NCBI GenBank assembly: GCA_024635955.1
Contig: JAGXHX010000063.1
Span: 1 to 43,526 of the forward strand
Origin: Bacillota bacterium
GTDB taxonomy: Bacteria; Bacillota; TC1
Reading direction: 5' to 3'
Length of the DNA: 43,526 nt
The notes beneath the pieces are model-generated. The model was not told the origin of the DNA, did not search any database, and saw nothing but the letters and a program-made list of their open reading frames with translations. Shown here piece by piece: positions 24,218-32,180 of this stretch; the first letter of the stretch is position 1, and each line of letters starts with the position of its first letter. The position numbers and the translations under genes are program-made.

Positions 24218-25404
24218 TAAAATCCTCCTTTGTTTTTAAAGATTCTTGAGGAAACTAATAATACTAATCCAATACAAAAAACTAAAATTGCACCATATAA
24301 ATAAATATTAATGTTATTTTCAGGAAGTTTTTTAGCATCGTTTATTTTGAATTTTTGTTCGTAAATTGAAGGGGTAATTTCTTGATTTCCAAAGGAATTT
24401 TTTGAGCCACCAGATATTGTGGTTCTGAGTATGTAATCCCCACTAAAAGCCAAATAATTTGCTGGTATTGTTACAGAATCACCATGAATGAAATTTTCAA
24501 GTTTAACTTCTGTACCATCTGGTTTAACTAATACTTGGTTAATATTAAATCCTAAATCTAACGTGTAGATGTCAAGTCCCTTGATTTTCATATCCTGAAA
24601 TACTATGCCACTATTATCAATATTTTCACTATAAAATTGATTGAAAAAATATACGGCTTTAATACCCTGGAGTTTATTAAATAAATGAGTATCCATATTA
24701 TGTATTCTATTAGAAGAAAAATCCAGGAAATAAACTTTTTCTAAATTACCAACTTCCCAGGGAATGCTTACCAGCCTGTTTTTAGCCATATCCAAAATTG
24801 TAAGATTGTTTAATTCTCCAATTTCTTTTGGTAGCACTTCAATTAAATTTTCTTCAAGTATTAATAGTTCCAGTGCTTTAAGTCCTGATATTTCTTTTGG
24901 CAGACTAGTTATTAAGTTACCTTGTAATTGTAGTTGTTCTAATGTATCAAATTTTTCAATATCGTCAGGTATTTTAGTAATTCTATTACCATTTGCTGCT
25001 AGAACTTCAAGTTTTGTCAAGGCTATAATACCCGATCCAAGTTCATTTATTTGGTTGTCATTTATTATTAATATCCTAAGGCTTTGAAGTTTGCCTATTT
25101 CTTTGGGTATTTCTTGTATTTCATTTCCACTTAAATCTAATAAGCTAAGGTATGTAAATATCTCCAAACCTTTTACACTTTTAATGCCTTTATCATTTAG
25201 TATCAAACTTCTGATTTCTCCTGCTTCACTTGCTTTGATTATATCAGTCTCTGTTTTATTTAGAACTAGACAGATTTCCGTTCTTAAATTTTGGTCAGGA
25301 AATTGTTCCTTGATGGAATAAATTTCTTCCGCTCTAACTGAGCTTCCTATTATTCCAGTAAAGCCAATGGTTAATACAAATAATAACAAGAAAATCTTTT
25401 TCAT
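24217..25404 (-). CDS. Exported leucine-rich-repeat protein with C-terminal membrane anchor
   Basis: N-terminal signal peptide (KKIFLLLFVLTIGFTGIIGS, cleavage near VRAEE), a short cap, then about eight 22-23-residue LRRs of the LxxLxLxxNxIxxIPxxIGxLxxL type (residues ~65-255), a beta-rich domain and a C-terminal helix YGAILVFCIGLVLLVSSRIF followed by KNKGG. The repeats match bacterial SDS22/internalin-like LRRs. No true LPXTG motif: LPENN precedes the helix and is not a sortase site. It should be displayed on the outer membrane face. First gene of a three-gene overlapping operon. Partner unknown. Confidence 0.85.
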   Translation of the reverse strand: MKKIFLLLFVLTIGFTGIIGSSVRAEEIYSIKEQFPDQNLRTEICLVLNKTETDIIKASEAGEIRSLILNDKGIKSVKGLEIFTYLSLLDLSGNEIQEIPKEIGKLQSLRILIINDNQINELGSGIIALTKLEVLAANGNRITKIPDDIEKFDTLEQLQLQGNLITSLPKEISGLKALELLILEENLIEVLPKEIGELNNLTILDMAKNRLVSIPWEVGNLEKVYFLDFSSNRIHNMDTHLFNKLQGIKAVYFFNQFYSENIDNSGIVFQDMKIKGLDIYTLDLGFNINQVLVKPDGTEVKLENFIHGDSVTIPANYLAFSGDYILRTTISGGSKNSFGNQEITPSIYEQKFKINDAKKLPENNINIYLYGAILVFCIGLVLLVSSRIFKNKGGF

Positions 25405-25477
25405 TACAGGCCCCTATCATTTCACAAATCTATTATTTTCATTTAATTATATCATTAAGATTGTTAATTAAAAAGAA

Positions 25478-25511
25478 GAAAAGAAGGAATGTATAACAAT
25501 TCCTTCTTTTC
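25478..25511 (-). terminator. Terminator after the FeoB-associated gene
   Basis: Perfect 13-bp stem GAAAAGAAGGAAT with 8-base loop, followed on the minus strand by TTCTTTTTAATT. Confidence 0.8.
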
Positions 25512-25528
25512 ATTAAAATATATAATAT

Positions 25529-25657
25529 TTATTTATGCATTTGGCAATTTTGACAATTACCACTACAAGATGTTTTTTTCTTTTTGTGAAAGAATACTCT
25601 CTTTATGCTAAGTCCAATTGCAGAAATGATAAATGCATATATTAAAAAGTCAATCAT
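25529..25657 (-). CDS. FeoB-associated Cys-rich membrane peptide
   Basis: 42-residue gene not in the ORF track. Translation starts MIDFLIYAFIISAIGLSIKR and ends TSCSGNCQNCQMHK: one N-terminal membrane helix, a basic stretch and a CxxxCxxC cluster. This is the FeoB_associated family (PF12669), usually found next to ferrous iron transporters and probably binding iron or another metal at the inner membrane face. GGAGGA seven bases before the ATG and a terminator 18 bases after the stop support it. No feoA or feoB lies in the window, so it is either an orphan or displaced. Confidence 0.88.
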   Translation of the reverse strand: MIDFLIYAFIISAIGLSIKRVFFHKKKKTSCSGNCQNCQMHK

Positions 25658-25726
25658 TAATCATTCCTCCTCTCTATCACACAATAAGTTTACCATCCTT
25701 AACTTTTTTTGTCAATTATCATTTTT

Positions 25727-26047
25727 TTAAATAATTTCTGTCATTTCTTTTCCTACTGCAGTAGTAATAACTACACAGCTTTTAAAACCAGCAGCAACAT
25801 ATAGTCCTTCTAATTTAGTTTTCCCAAAAACCGGTTCCATGTCCTGAGTATAAGGTGAAGGAACACTAAAGGTTCTAATAACTTTCAAATCTTTTAATAT
25901 AGGATAATATCTAGTAGCTAATCCAGCCATTTGTCTTAAATGAATTTTCGAAGGCAATCTATTTAAACAAGCTGGATCTGTAGGATCAGCACTTCCAGTT
26001 TCTCCTAATAAAAAATTCCTTTCCTTTTTAAACAAAAGAACCCACAC
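25727..26047 (-). pseudogene. Remnant of an NAD(P)/FAD-dependent oxidoreductase (DAO fold), C-terminal piece
   Basis: Residues from FLLGETGSADPTD to the end match the C-terminal part of FAD-dependent oxidoreductases of the DAO/glycine oxidase group: VPSPYTQDMEPVFGKT, GLYVAAGFKSC (FAD C-terminal loop) and an end at VGKEMTEII. The FAD-binding Rossmann N-terminus (~270 residues) is missing. The ORF start (GTG in the terminator of the gene upstream) is an artefact; homology begins about ten codons later. Conserved sequence without other stops suggests a recent deletion. Confidence 0.8.
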
Positions 26048-26067
26048 TGCTTCAGCAGTATGGGTTC
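26038..26067 (-). terminator. Terminator after the GerMN lipoprotein gene
   Basis: Near-perfect 14-bp inverted repeat GAACCCACACTGCT / AGCAGTATGGGTTC followed on the minus strand by CTTTTGTTT. Confidence 0.8.
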
Positions 26068-26143
26068 AAACCAGTTAACAATTTTAAATTCTATTATAGA
26101 GTATAATAAGTAGTTTTAAATATCAAGTTTTTATTTAAATAGT

Positions 26144-27211
26144 TCAATTTAATTTGATCGCTTTTGAAAAATATGTTTTTAAATATTCCCCATCTTGAAG
26201 GTAAACGTGTCCTGATGAATAATTATTACCATCTATTGTAATGATTACTTTAGACTCTCCATAATATGCTCCAAAGGTACTTACTATTGAATGAAGCAAC
26301 ATTGATTCAAAGTATGATCCTGCATTCATTTCAGTCATAAAGGCATTATTTAAATCAACATGAACTGTCCCATATTTATCTAAAAACAAAGAATTAATTT
26401 TTGTATTTGTTGTCAAAACATTCCCAATCCCTAAATTTTTCATACCATCTGTATAGTTTGTTTTATAGATATTTTCAAGTACTTGTCTGGTTATGTCATT
26501 AGTTTTAAACTCAACATTTGCTACTATATAATAGTATTTGTCTTTATCTAGATTAGGATAATAGAATTTCACGTTGCTGGTATATGGTTTATTTTTTAAA
26601 ACTTTATCCAATGAAGAACTTATTTCATCTGTCCCAGTTATAAATTTACTTTGAATTAAGCCAACATCTTTAGCATAGTAGTCTTTTGTGACCCCATTTG
26701 AGTCTGTAGTTGTTACTTCTATTGCTTTGAATTCTCCATATGGCACTGTTACTATAACATCTATGCCTGTTATTTCTCTTTTGCTACCATCCTCCAATTT
26801 CCAAGAATTGCCTTTTACCAGTGGTTCTTGTAAAAGAATATTTTCGCTGAGATTATCTATTAAGTTTGGATTTCTAAGATAATCTTCTCTATAATAAGCT
26901 TCGCCTTTTGTAAAGAGTTCTTTTAATACTCCATCTTTAAGTTCATATATTTTAACAAGTGATGTTCCTGGGTTGTCTACTTTTACCTGGACTCTATTAT
27001 CTAAAGTATAATCGACAAAACTGGAATATTCTGCAAATTCATTACCTTCACCTTTATAAACATATTGTGTGTTTTCTAATACTGGATAATAGTCCACTAT
27101 TTTTAGTTCTTCTGGTTTATTGTTATTACTATTATTATTATCAACTGTTTTACTACATCCAAAGACTAAAACCACCAGGAGCAATAATGTTATAGTTAAC
27201 ATTTTTTTCAT
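26144..27211 (-). CDS. GerMN-domain lipoprotein
   Basis: Secreted lipoprotein: MKKMLTITLLLLVVLVFGC is a lipoprotein signal with lipobox LVFG|C, followed by a short Asn/Ser-rich linker. The middle part (~40-200) resembles the beta-sheet domain seen before GerMN. The C-terminal ~130 residues (YYIVANVEFKTNDITRQVLENI, INSLFLDKYGTVHVDLN, and LLHSIVSTFGAYYGESKVIITIDG) are a GerMN domain, found in spore-germination protein GerM and lipoprotein LpqB. The ORF track begins at a GTG inside the ribosome binding site; ATG 27211 with GAGGTG six bases upstream is preferred. Ends with its own terminator. A spore role is not implied. Confidence 0.85.
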   Translation of the reverse strand: MKKMLTITLLLLVVLVFGCSKTVDNNNSNNNKPEELKIVDYYPVLENTQYVYKGEGNEFAEYSSFVDYTLDNRVQVKVDNPGTSLVKIYELKDGVLKELFTKGEAYYREDYLRNPNLIDNLSENILLQEPLVKGNSWKLEDGSKREITGIDVIVTVPYGEFKAIEVTTTDSNGVTKDYYAKDVGLIQSKFITGTDEISSSLDKVLKNKPYTSNVKFYYPNLDKDKYYYIVANVEFKTNDITRQVLENIYKTNYTDGMKNLGIGNVLTTNTKINSLFLDKYGTVHVDLNNAFMTEMNAGSYFESMLLHSIVSTFGAYYGESKVIITIDGNNYSSGHVYLQDGEYLKTYFSKAIKLN

Positions 27212-27292
27212 AGAAAGCACCTCATTTCAGTATTTTTCTAGGTTAATTATAACATATTTAAAATCTCTTTTATCAATATTATTTAATGAAAA

Positions 27293-27323
27293 AATCCTGT
27301 CTTCATTTAATGAAGACAGGATT
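27293..27323 (-). terminator. Terminator after the TM2 gene
   Basis: 31-base perfect palindrome AATCCTGTCTTCATT-T-AATGAAGACAGGATT, followed on the minus strand by six T residues. Confidence 0.88.
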
Positions 27324-27328
27324 AATAT

Positions 27329-27535
27329 TTATCTATTAAGCGTTCCAGTTTGATCAGTAAAACTACCGACAATGATCATAATAAGATCAATTAGGAATCC
27401 AATTCCAAATAATCCGCCAGTCAGCAACCATAAAATTCCTGTTCCAGTCTTACCCACATAAAATCTATGAATTCCTAAATAGCCAACAAAAATACATAAT
27501 AATAGTGCTACCAATCTTGATTTTGTTGATTCCAT
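27329..27535 (-). CDS. TM2 domain protein
   Basis: 68 residues with two membrane helices around a conserved turn: [41 protein letters not shown], the TM2 domain pattern (GxHRFYxG, TxGxxGIGxxxD). Function unknown; TM2 proteins are common small membrane proteins. The ORF begins at 27553 but AGGTGGT eight bases before the ATG at 27535 makes the shorter form better. Confidence 0.92.
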   Translation of the reverse strand: MESTKSRLVALLLCIFVGYLGIHRFYVGKTGTGILWLLTGGLFGIGFLIDLIMIIVGSFTDQTGTLNR

Positions 27536-27612
27536 AATTTTACCACCTTCCATATAATATTTTATTATTCTTACTTTATTATATTACTCAATAAACTACT
27601 AGTCAAACACAA

Positions 27613-28116
27613 CTATAATCTAGCTTTTTTTTTCTTAATAATCAAATAGTAAAGTAGATAGCCGACAAAAGCTCCAGTGATATTAAAGATAATATCATCA
27701 ATATCACTAATACCATTATTGAAAATCCATTGCAAACTTTCTATACTAAATGATATTAATCCCGTAAGTAAAATAGTTTTAAACAGCTTGAATTTTCTAC
27801 CTAATATAATTCCCATTGGAACAAACCATAAAATATTTCCGAGTGAAGGATAAAGGAAAGTCCATAAACCTCCTCTTAATTGGTAAATAGTCCAAATAAG
27901 AGGTTCCAGTTGCCAATTCCCTCTACTATCAACTAGGTTTATACCACTTCTTATAACTGTAATATCCATAAGGGCCCCTAGGTAGAGTATTGATAAAACA
28001 ACTGGAATTGATATTTTCTTTCCCCTAATCTTCTGTATTATTCCATAAACTAATAAAAGTCCTAGAGCAAAAATCAAAGCTCTTATAGAATAGAACAGGA
28101 TACCTTCAATTGACAT
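27613..28116 (-). CDS. VanZ family protein
   Basis: Membrane protein with about five helices. VanZ signatures: QLEPLIWTIYQLRG, YPSLGNILWFVPMGIIL and the end ESLQWIFNNGISDIDDIIFNITGAFVGY. VanZ in enterococci gives low-level teicoplanin resistance, but most homologues are uncharacterised envelope proteins. AGGAG before the ATG at 28116 (MSIEG) favours that start over 28155, giving 167 residues; the longer start lies in the hairpin of the upstream gene. Confidence 0.9.
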   Translation of the reverse strand: MSIEGILFYSIRALIFALGLLLVYGIIQKIRGKKISIPVVLSILYLGALMDITVIRSGINLVDSRGNWQLEPLIWTIYQLRGGLWTFLYPSLGNILWFVPMGIILGRKFKLFKTILLTGLISFSIESLQWIFNNGISDIDDIIFNITGAFVGYLLYYLIIKKKKARL

Positions 28117-28133
28117 ATTCTCTCCTAGAATAA

Positions 28134-28160
28134 AATAGGTGAAGTTTAACTTCACCTATT
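28134..28160 (-). terminator. Terminator after the DUF5362-like gene
   Basis: Perfect 13-bp stem AATAGGTGAAGTT / AACTTCACCTATT with one central base, followed on the minus strand by TTATTC. The real loop is the inner few bases. Confidence 0.65.
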
Positions 28161-28183
28161 AAAATTATAATATAAAAATAATA

Positions 28184-28537
28184 TTAGTATGATGTATAAC
28201 CACTATAACCTGCAAATAAAGCCATGAAAAACAGAATGTAAAATATAATTCCAATTATGGACATTACTATTGATACTATAGTGCCAATACCTATAAGCTT
28301 AAAATATTTACCATAAAGACTAAGTACGTCTTCATAGTCTCCAGTTGTTAATTCACCAGTTTTCTCACTGATTTTTTTCAACTCATCTGTAGCATTATTT
28401 AGTTTTATGTAACCAAGTAACATAATAACCCCAATTGGAATACCTACAAAAGACAACATAGTAAATCCACTAGTTATAAATCCAAAGATGGCAACAAAAC
28501 GACCCCAGCTAACTGCGTCTTTAATTTTTAAATTCAT
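28184..28537 (-). CDS. Small membrane protein, DUF5362-like
   Basis: About 117 residues with helices at ~15-45 (FVAIFGFITSGFTMLSFVGIPIGVIMLLGY) and ~80-115 (IGIGTIVSIVMSIIGIIFYILF), split by a charged segment NNATDELKKISEKTGELT. Layout and the LNNATDELKK stretch resemble DUF5362 proteins; I have not verified membership. Three possible starts (GTG 28546, ATG 28543, ATG 28537); the AAGGGTGAT sequence best serves the last. Terminator follows. Function unknown. Confidence 0.8.
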   Translation of the reverse strand: MNLKIKDAVSWGRFVAIFGFITSGFTMLSFVGIPIGVIMLLGYIKLNNATDELKKISEKTGELTTGDYEDVLSLYGKYFKLIGIGTIVSIVMSIIGIIFYILFFMALFAGYSGYTSY

Positions 28538-28594
28538 ATCCATCACCCTTTCAGCATTATTTTTATTAATTGTATCATATATCCATAATAAGAT

Positions 28595-28626
28595 AAAAGA
28601 TATTTAATTAATATTAAATATCTTTT
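28595..28626 (-). terminator. Terminator of the bacteriocin operon
   Basis: Perfect 14-bp stem AAAAGATATTTAAT / ATTAAATATCTTTT with 4-base loop, AT-rich, ending in TTTT on the minus strand, 11 bases after the ATPase stop. Confidence 0.65.
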
Positions 28627-28637
28627 ATTGTAAACTA

Positions 28638-29282
28638 TTATAAACTTATATTAATCATGTTATCACAGATTTTTGCAATATCCATATTATGAGTAACAAT
28701 AAGTATGGTCTTACCAAGTTTATTTAAATCCTGTAGAAAATCCAATACGACTTTTGCGTTTTTTTCATCCAAAGACCCTGTAGGCTCATCAGCCAAAATA
28801 AACTCGCAAGGTTTAAGCAATGCTCTGGCAATTGATACTCTTTGTTGTTCCCCTCCACTTAATTGAAAAACCTTCTTCTGTCCAAAGTCTTCCAATCCTA
28901 CCTTAACCAATATATCTGACTTCATCCTCTTCTTCTGCCCTCTATTACCTCCAACATACTTTAGTCCAATATCTAGATTATAGTCTACAGTTTGATTATC
29001 TATCAAGGCAAAATTCTGAAAAAGATAATTTATCTTGGATCTCAAATATCTGGTCTTTTGTCCAATGTATCTATCCTTTATTGTTTCTTCATCAATCATC
29101 AGCTTACCTTTATCTGCCTTTTCCAAAAGACCAATTATGTTTAGTAGAGTAGTTTTCCCAGATCCACTTTCTCCTACTATTGCCGTCATACTCCCCCTAG
29201 GTATTTCCAGATTGATATTTTCTAATACAATCTGTTCACCATATCTTTTGCTGATATTATTTAATTTTATAATTGATTCCAT
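28638..29282 (-). CDS. Bacteriocin-type ABC transporter ATPase (lactococcin 972 group)
   Basis: ATPase of a MacB/LolD-like exporter. Walker A GESGSGKTT (residues 37-45), signature QLSGGEQQR, Walker B FILADEPTGSLD, switch VTHNM. In lactococcin-972-type loci this ATPase works with a FtsX-like membrane protein (TIGR03608-type pairing), and here it directly follows a DUF1430-type gene by one base. It is likely to serve export of, or immunity to, the bacteriocin. 214 residues fits. AAAGGA ribosome binding site in the end of the previous gene. Nothing is missing. Confidence 0.9.
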   Translation of the reverse strand: MESIIKLNNISKRYGEQIVLENINLEIPRGSMTAIVGESGSGKTTLLNIIGLLEKADKGKLMIDEETIKDRYIGQKTRYLRSKINYLFQNFALIDNQTVDYNLDIGLKYVGGNRGQKKRMKSDILVKVGLEDFGQKKVFQLSGGEQQRVSIARALLKPCEFILADEPTGSLDEKNAKVVLDFLQDLNKLGKTILIVTHNMDIAKICDNMINISL

Positions 29283-29283
29283 C

Positions 29284-31488
29284 TTAGTTTCCTTTCAGTA
29301 TGTCCTTGATATTTCTTTTTTCATAGATTTTGATAAAGATATATGAGGATACTAGATCAAACAGGAGCACACAAATTAAAAGTATGGCCAATGCCGTCAT
29401 CTCTGTTGTATTACATTGGACAAAATAGAAGGCTGGCAAATAAACAAAATACATTAATATGGTTGTCAATAATTTTCTACTATGTCTAGCCATGAAGCTA
29501 TAGCCATTGAGCATCTTGATGCTTAGTTCCATTTTTTCTTTTTCCATATATATCATTATAGAATAAGCTATTAATATGGCTATGGTTATTCCTGCTATTA
29601 AAAAGATAACTGCTATTTGACTTAATATTTCTAGATAGAGGTTAACCTGTCCTGCCACACTCCCATAGATGCTAAAAGCTTGAAAATAGTAGGCACTTAG
29701 CCCTAGTTCCGCTACTTTATCACTAACTGCCATAAAAGGTTGGTCTGGATTATCTACTTTTATGAAATAACCACCATTATTGGATATATCAACATAAATC
29801 CCAGCCTTGTTATTATTTATAATCACTACACGGTCCTTAATCATATTGTTAGTTTCCGGACTAATGGATAAATCATAAGTAAAATATTGCTGGTTATTTT
29901 TTATTGTTATTATTTCTACCTGTCCGAAATCTTTATCAAAATAATCAGGGGCGGCTTCGTAAACTGCTTTTTGTTCTTTTAATCTACCCTCTTTAAACTG
30001 AACAGGAGCATCATGCAAGGAATACTTATACTTTTCAAAAAGGTGTTTTACATCATTTTCTAATCCAGCATATTTCTCAGGTACGAGAATATAATTTATA
30101 TTCTCATTATCATCTATAACAATCTTCTTATTATTAATATCATATATTGGATGTTTTAAAAGATAATTATTATTTATAGTAATTCCTTTACCTAATGCAT
30201 TTTCTAGTTCTCTTAGTTTAGGATCTTTTGATTCGCTTTCGAATTCTTCATCAACCATAAATTGAATACCACCCTGTTCATTAGCATAAACAAACAGTTT
30301 CTTGTTTTGAGTCATTTCCCAGATTATATCTTCAAAGGTAGCATTTTGTTTTTCATAACTTAAAGATACTTGAGCATAATTAATAGTATCCTCCCATTTT
30401 TTTACATTCTCAAAGTAAAAGTTATAGACAGGAACATATAGCTTGAGTCCATATATAAACAAAGCTATTAGTATACCTATGAAAACTATTTTAAACCCAT
30501 TACTTAAACGCTTAATAATATGTACAGGTTTCATATTTTTAATAGCCGAAGCTATTGTAATTCTATCAATATAGTTAAGAGGTATCCAAAGAATAACCAA
30601 AACCAATATAAACAAAATACTAGTATATATAAAAGACTTAAAAACTAGCTCAACATATAACAGACTAGTAAATTTTAAGTGCAATAAACCTAAAATAAAA
30701 TAACTAATAATAATTCCAATTAAATAGACTAGACCAATGTTTCTTACATATTCTAACTTTAATCGTCTTGCACTATAACCATTTAATTTCTTTACTCCAA
30801 TATCTTTAAATCTTGATAACAAATCATAAACGACTACAAGAACAGATAATAGAAAAACAATTATCATAGGAATTATTTTTAATATAGGTGGTATTACAAC
30901 TCTGGTATTTTGAAACCCATTAAATCTACTAACTTCAACTCCTAAATTACTTTTTAATTCCTTAATGAATGAATCTAATTTATTTTTATCTACCTTGACT
31001 GAATAAAATCCTGACAGAATATATTTTTCGTTTTTCAAATTTTCAAATGTAGATATTTTAAAACTTATATCTGGATTTAATACTAAGATATTACCTATAA
31101 GATTTTTATCAACAACACTTTTACTGCTAAGAAAATTATTGCTTCTATCATAATTACTCAAACCTTTGCCGGTAATTCTAATGTTACCAAATAAAGCATT
31201 ACTATTTCTCATATATACATATTTAATCAGATTTAGTGTCTGACCAGGTGGGTTATTGTAAACTTTGTAAATGATGTCAGCCTTATATTTATCTGCAACC
31301 TTTTGGATTGTATCAACAGTTGAAGCCCTATTCCGGTCATTAATCTCTTTTTCAATTTTTATTGTAATAGATTGCTCTTCTCCACTTTTAAATATTTGAT
31401 TGTTTAAAGAATTATTTTGCAAATCATAAAAAACAAAGAAAGAGAGGAGAATATTGATTATAAATAAACTTAATAATATTTTACGCAT
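29284..31488 (-). CDS. Bacteriocin-associated integral membrane protein (DUF1430 type)
   Basis: 734 residues with the FtsX-like architecture of permeases that partner a MacB-type ATPase: one N-terminal helix (ILLSLFIINILLSFFVFYDL), a ~170-residue outer domain, three helices (~205-300), a fourth near 338, a second large outer domain (~365-600), and three C-terminal helices (IAVIFLIAGITIAILIAYSIM, LLTTILMYFVYLPAFYFV, AILLICVLLFDLVSSYIFI). It sits between the precursor gene and the ATPase, the standard lactococcin-972 arrangement. AGAGGTGA ribosome binding site before ATG 31488. Probably the membrane part of an exporter or of immunity; the two are not distinguishable by sequence. Confidence 0.88.
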   Translation of the reverse strand: MRKILLSLFIINILLSFFVFYDLQNNSLNNQIFKSGEEQSITIKIEKEINDRNRASTVDTIQKVADKYKADIIYKVYNNPPGQTLNLIKYVYMRNSNALFGNIRITGKGLSNYDRSNNFLSSKSVVDKNLIGNILVLNPDISFKISTFENLKNEKYILSGFYSVKVDKNKLDSFIKELKSNLGVEVSRFNGFQNTRVVIPPILKIIPMIIVFLLSVLVVVYDLLSRFKDIGVKKLNGYSARRLKLEYVRNIGLVYLIGIIISYFILGLLHLKFTSLLYVELVFKSFIYTSILFILVLVILWIPLNYIDRITIASAIKNMKPVHIIKRLSNGFKIVFIGILIALFIYGLKLYVPVYNFYFENVKKWEDTINYAQVSLSYEKQNATFEDIIWEMTQNKKLFVYANEQGGIQFMVDEEFESESKDPKLRELENALGKGITINNNYLLKHPIYDINNKKIVIDDNENINYILVPEKYAGLENDVKHLFEKYKYSLHDAPVQFKEGRLKEQKAVYEAAPDYFDKDFGQVEIITIKNNQQYFTYDLSISPETNNMIKDRVVIINNNKAGIYVDISNNGGYFIKVDNPDQPFMAVSDKVAELGLSAYYFQAFSIYGSVAGQVNLYLEILSQIAVIFLIAGITIAILIAYSIMIYMEKEKMELSIKMLNGYSFMARHSRKLLTTILMYFVYLPAFYFVQCNTTEMTALAILLICVLLFDLVSSYIFIKIYEKRNIKDILKGN

Positions 31489-31535
31489 TGGTTCACCTCT
31501 CTTTCTTTTTTAGACTAATTGAACAAATTAAATGC

Positions 31536-31913
31536 TTACCAAGTTAAGTAATCATAGTAGGAACGCCATTGCCAAGGATACCAATAAGTCGCGATCTTGG
31601 CATAAGACCAGGAATTATGGACTTTCCAAGATTTACCACCGTAAGTATATGTACCCTGAGAATAAACCCAAGTAGTATCCTGAACTACTGATGATCTATG
31701 ATAATTCGGATGCCAATAATTGGAATACTGACTTTGTTGATAACACCAGTTATACCTTAATCCAAAATCCCAAAGACCACCACCTACTGAAAGTGTTTCA
31801 GCTTTAGCAGGATTTGTCATGACCAAACCCATACCCAAAAACAAAACAACACCCAAGACAACTTTCATCTTGATACTACCCCAAGTACTTTTAATCACCT
31901 TATTCTCTTCCAT
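31536..31913 (-). CDS. Lactococcin 972 family bacteriocin precursor
   Basis: Secreted antibacterial peptide precursor. The start is set at ATG 31913 (MEENK), because AAAGGAG lies 5-6 bases upstream; the ORF-track start 31943 has none. Residues 1-38 are a signal peptide ending NPAKA|ETLSVGGG, leaving an 87-residue mature protein. It carries family features: GGxW(D/Y)(F/Y)G near the N-terminus, then YSNYWHPNYHRSSV (the YSxYxH...H.SSV pattern of lactococcin 972, which inhibits septation by binding lipid II), and a Trp/Tyr-rich C-terminus (YWYPWQWRSYYDYLTW). Unusual: one Cys (CYQQS) and a longer aromatic tail than the 66-residue lactococcin 972. The gene is followed by its exporter pair. Confidence 0.9.
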   Translation of the reverse strand: MEENKVIKSTWGSIKMKVVLGVVLFLGMGLVMTNPAKAETLSVGGGLWDFGLRYNWCYQQSQYSNYWHPNYHRSSVVQDTTWVYSQGTYTYGGKSWKVHNSWSYAKIATYWYPWQWRSYYDYLTW

Positions 31914-31943
31914 TTTTTCTCCTTTCTTAAAATATTTATTCAT

Positions 31944-32180
31944 TGCAATAGAATAACAAAATAGACGAACATTTCTAATTTATACTTTCAGATATTACTT
32001 CTTTTTAATAATAGTTTTTGAAACAATACCTACTATATAAAATATATTGTCGTCTATAACTGAATTTACTTCATAAATAATATAATTTTCACCTAAAGTC
32101 GAAACTATTTAACAAGCAACTCAACAAACTCAATATTGGCTTAATTAAATATTTTTTCTATTTGTTTATTAAATCCAAAG
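31944..32180. other. Intergenic region upstream of the bacteriocin
   Basis: 236 bases, AT-rich, no ORF with a ribosome binding site. It must hold the bacteriocin promoter but no strong -35/-10 pair was found; TAGACG with TATATA-like sequence around 32035-32060 on the minus strand is the nearest. An 8-base inverted pair ATAGACGA (31961-31968) / TCGTCTAT (32050-32057) is present and could be a regulator site or chance. Confidence 0.4.

Noticed and set aside
24217-24330. LPENN before the C-terminal helix of the LRR protein as a sortase signal
   Set aside because: It lacks the Thr-Gly of LPXTG and sits nine residues before the helix; membrane anchoring explains the tail.
26959-27353. Plus-strand ORFs across the GerMN gene start
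   Set aside because: Low-complexity translations (Tyr and Leu runs) antisense to a clear lipoprotein gene.
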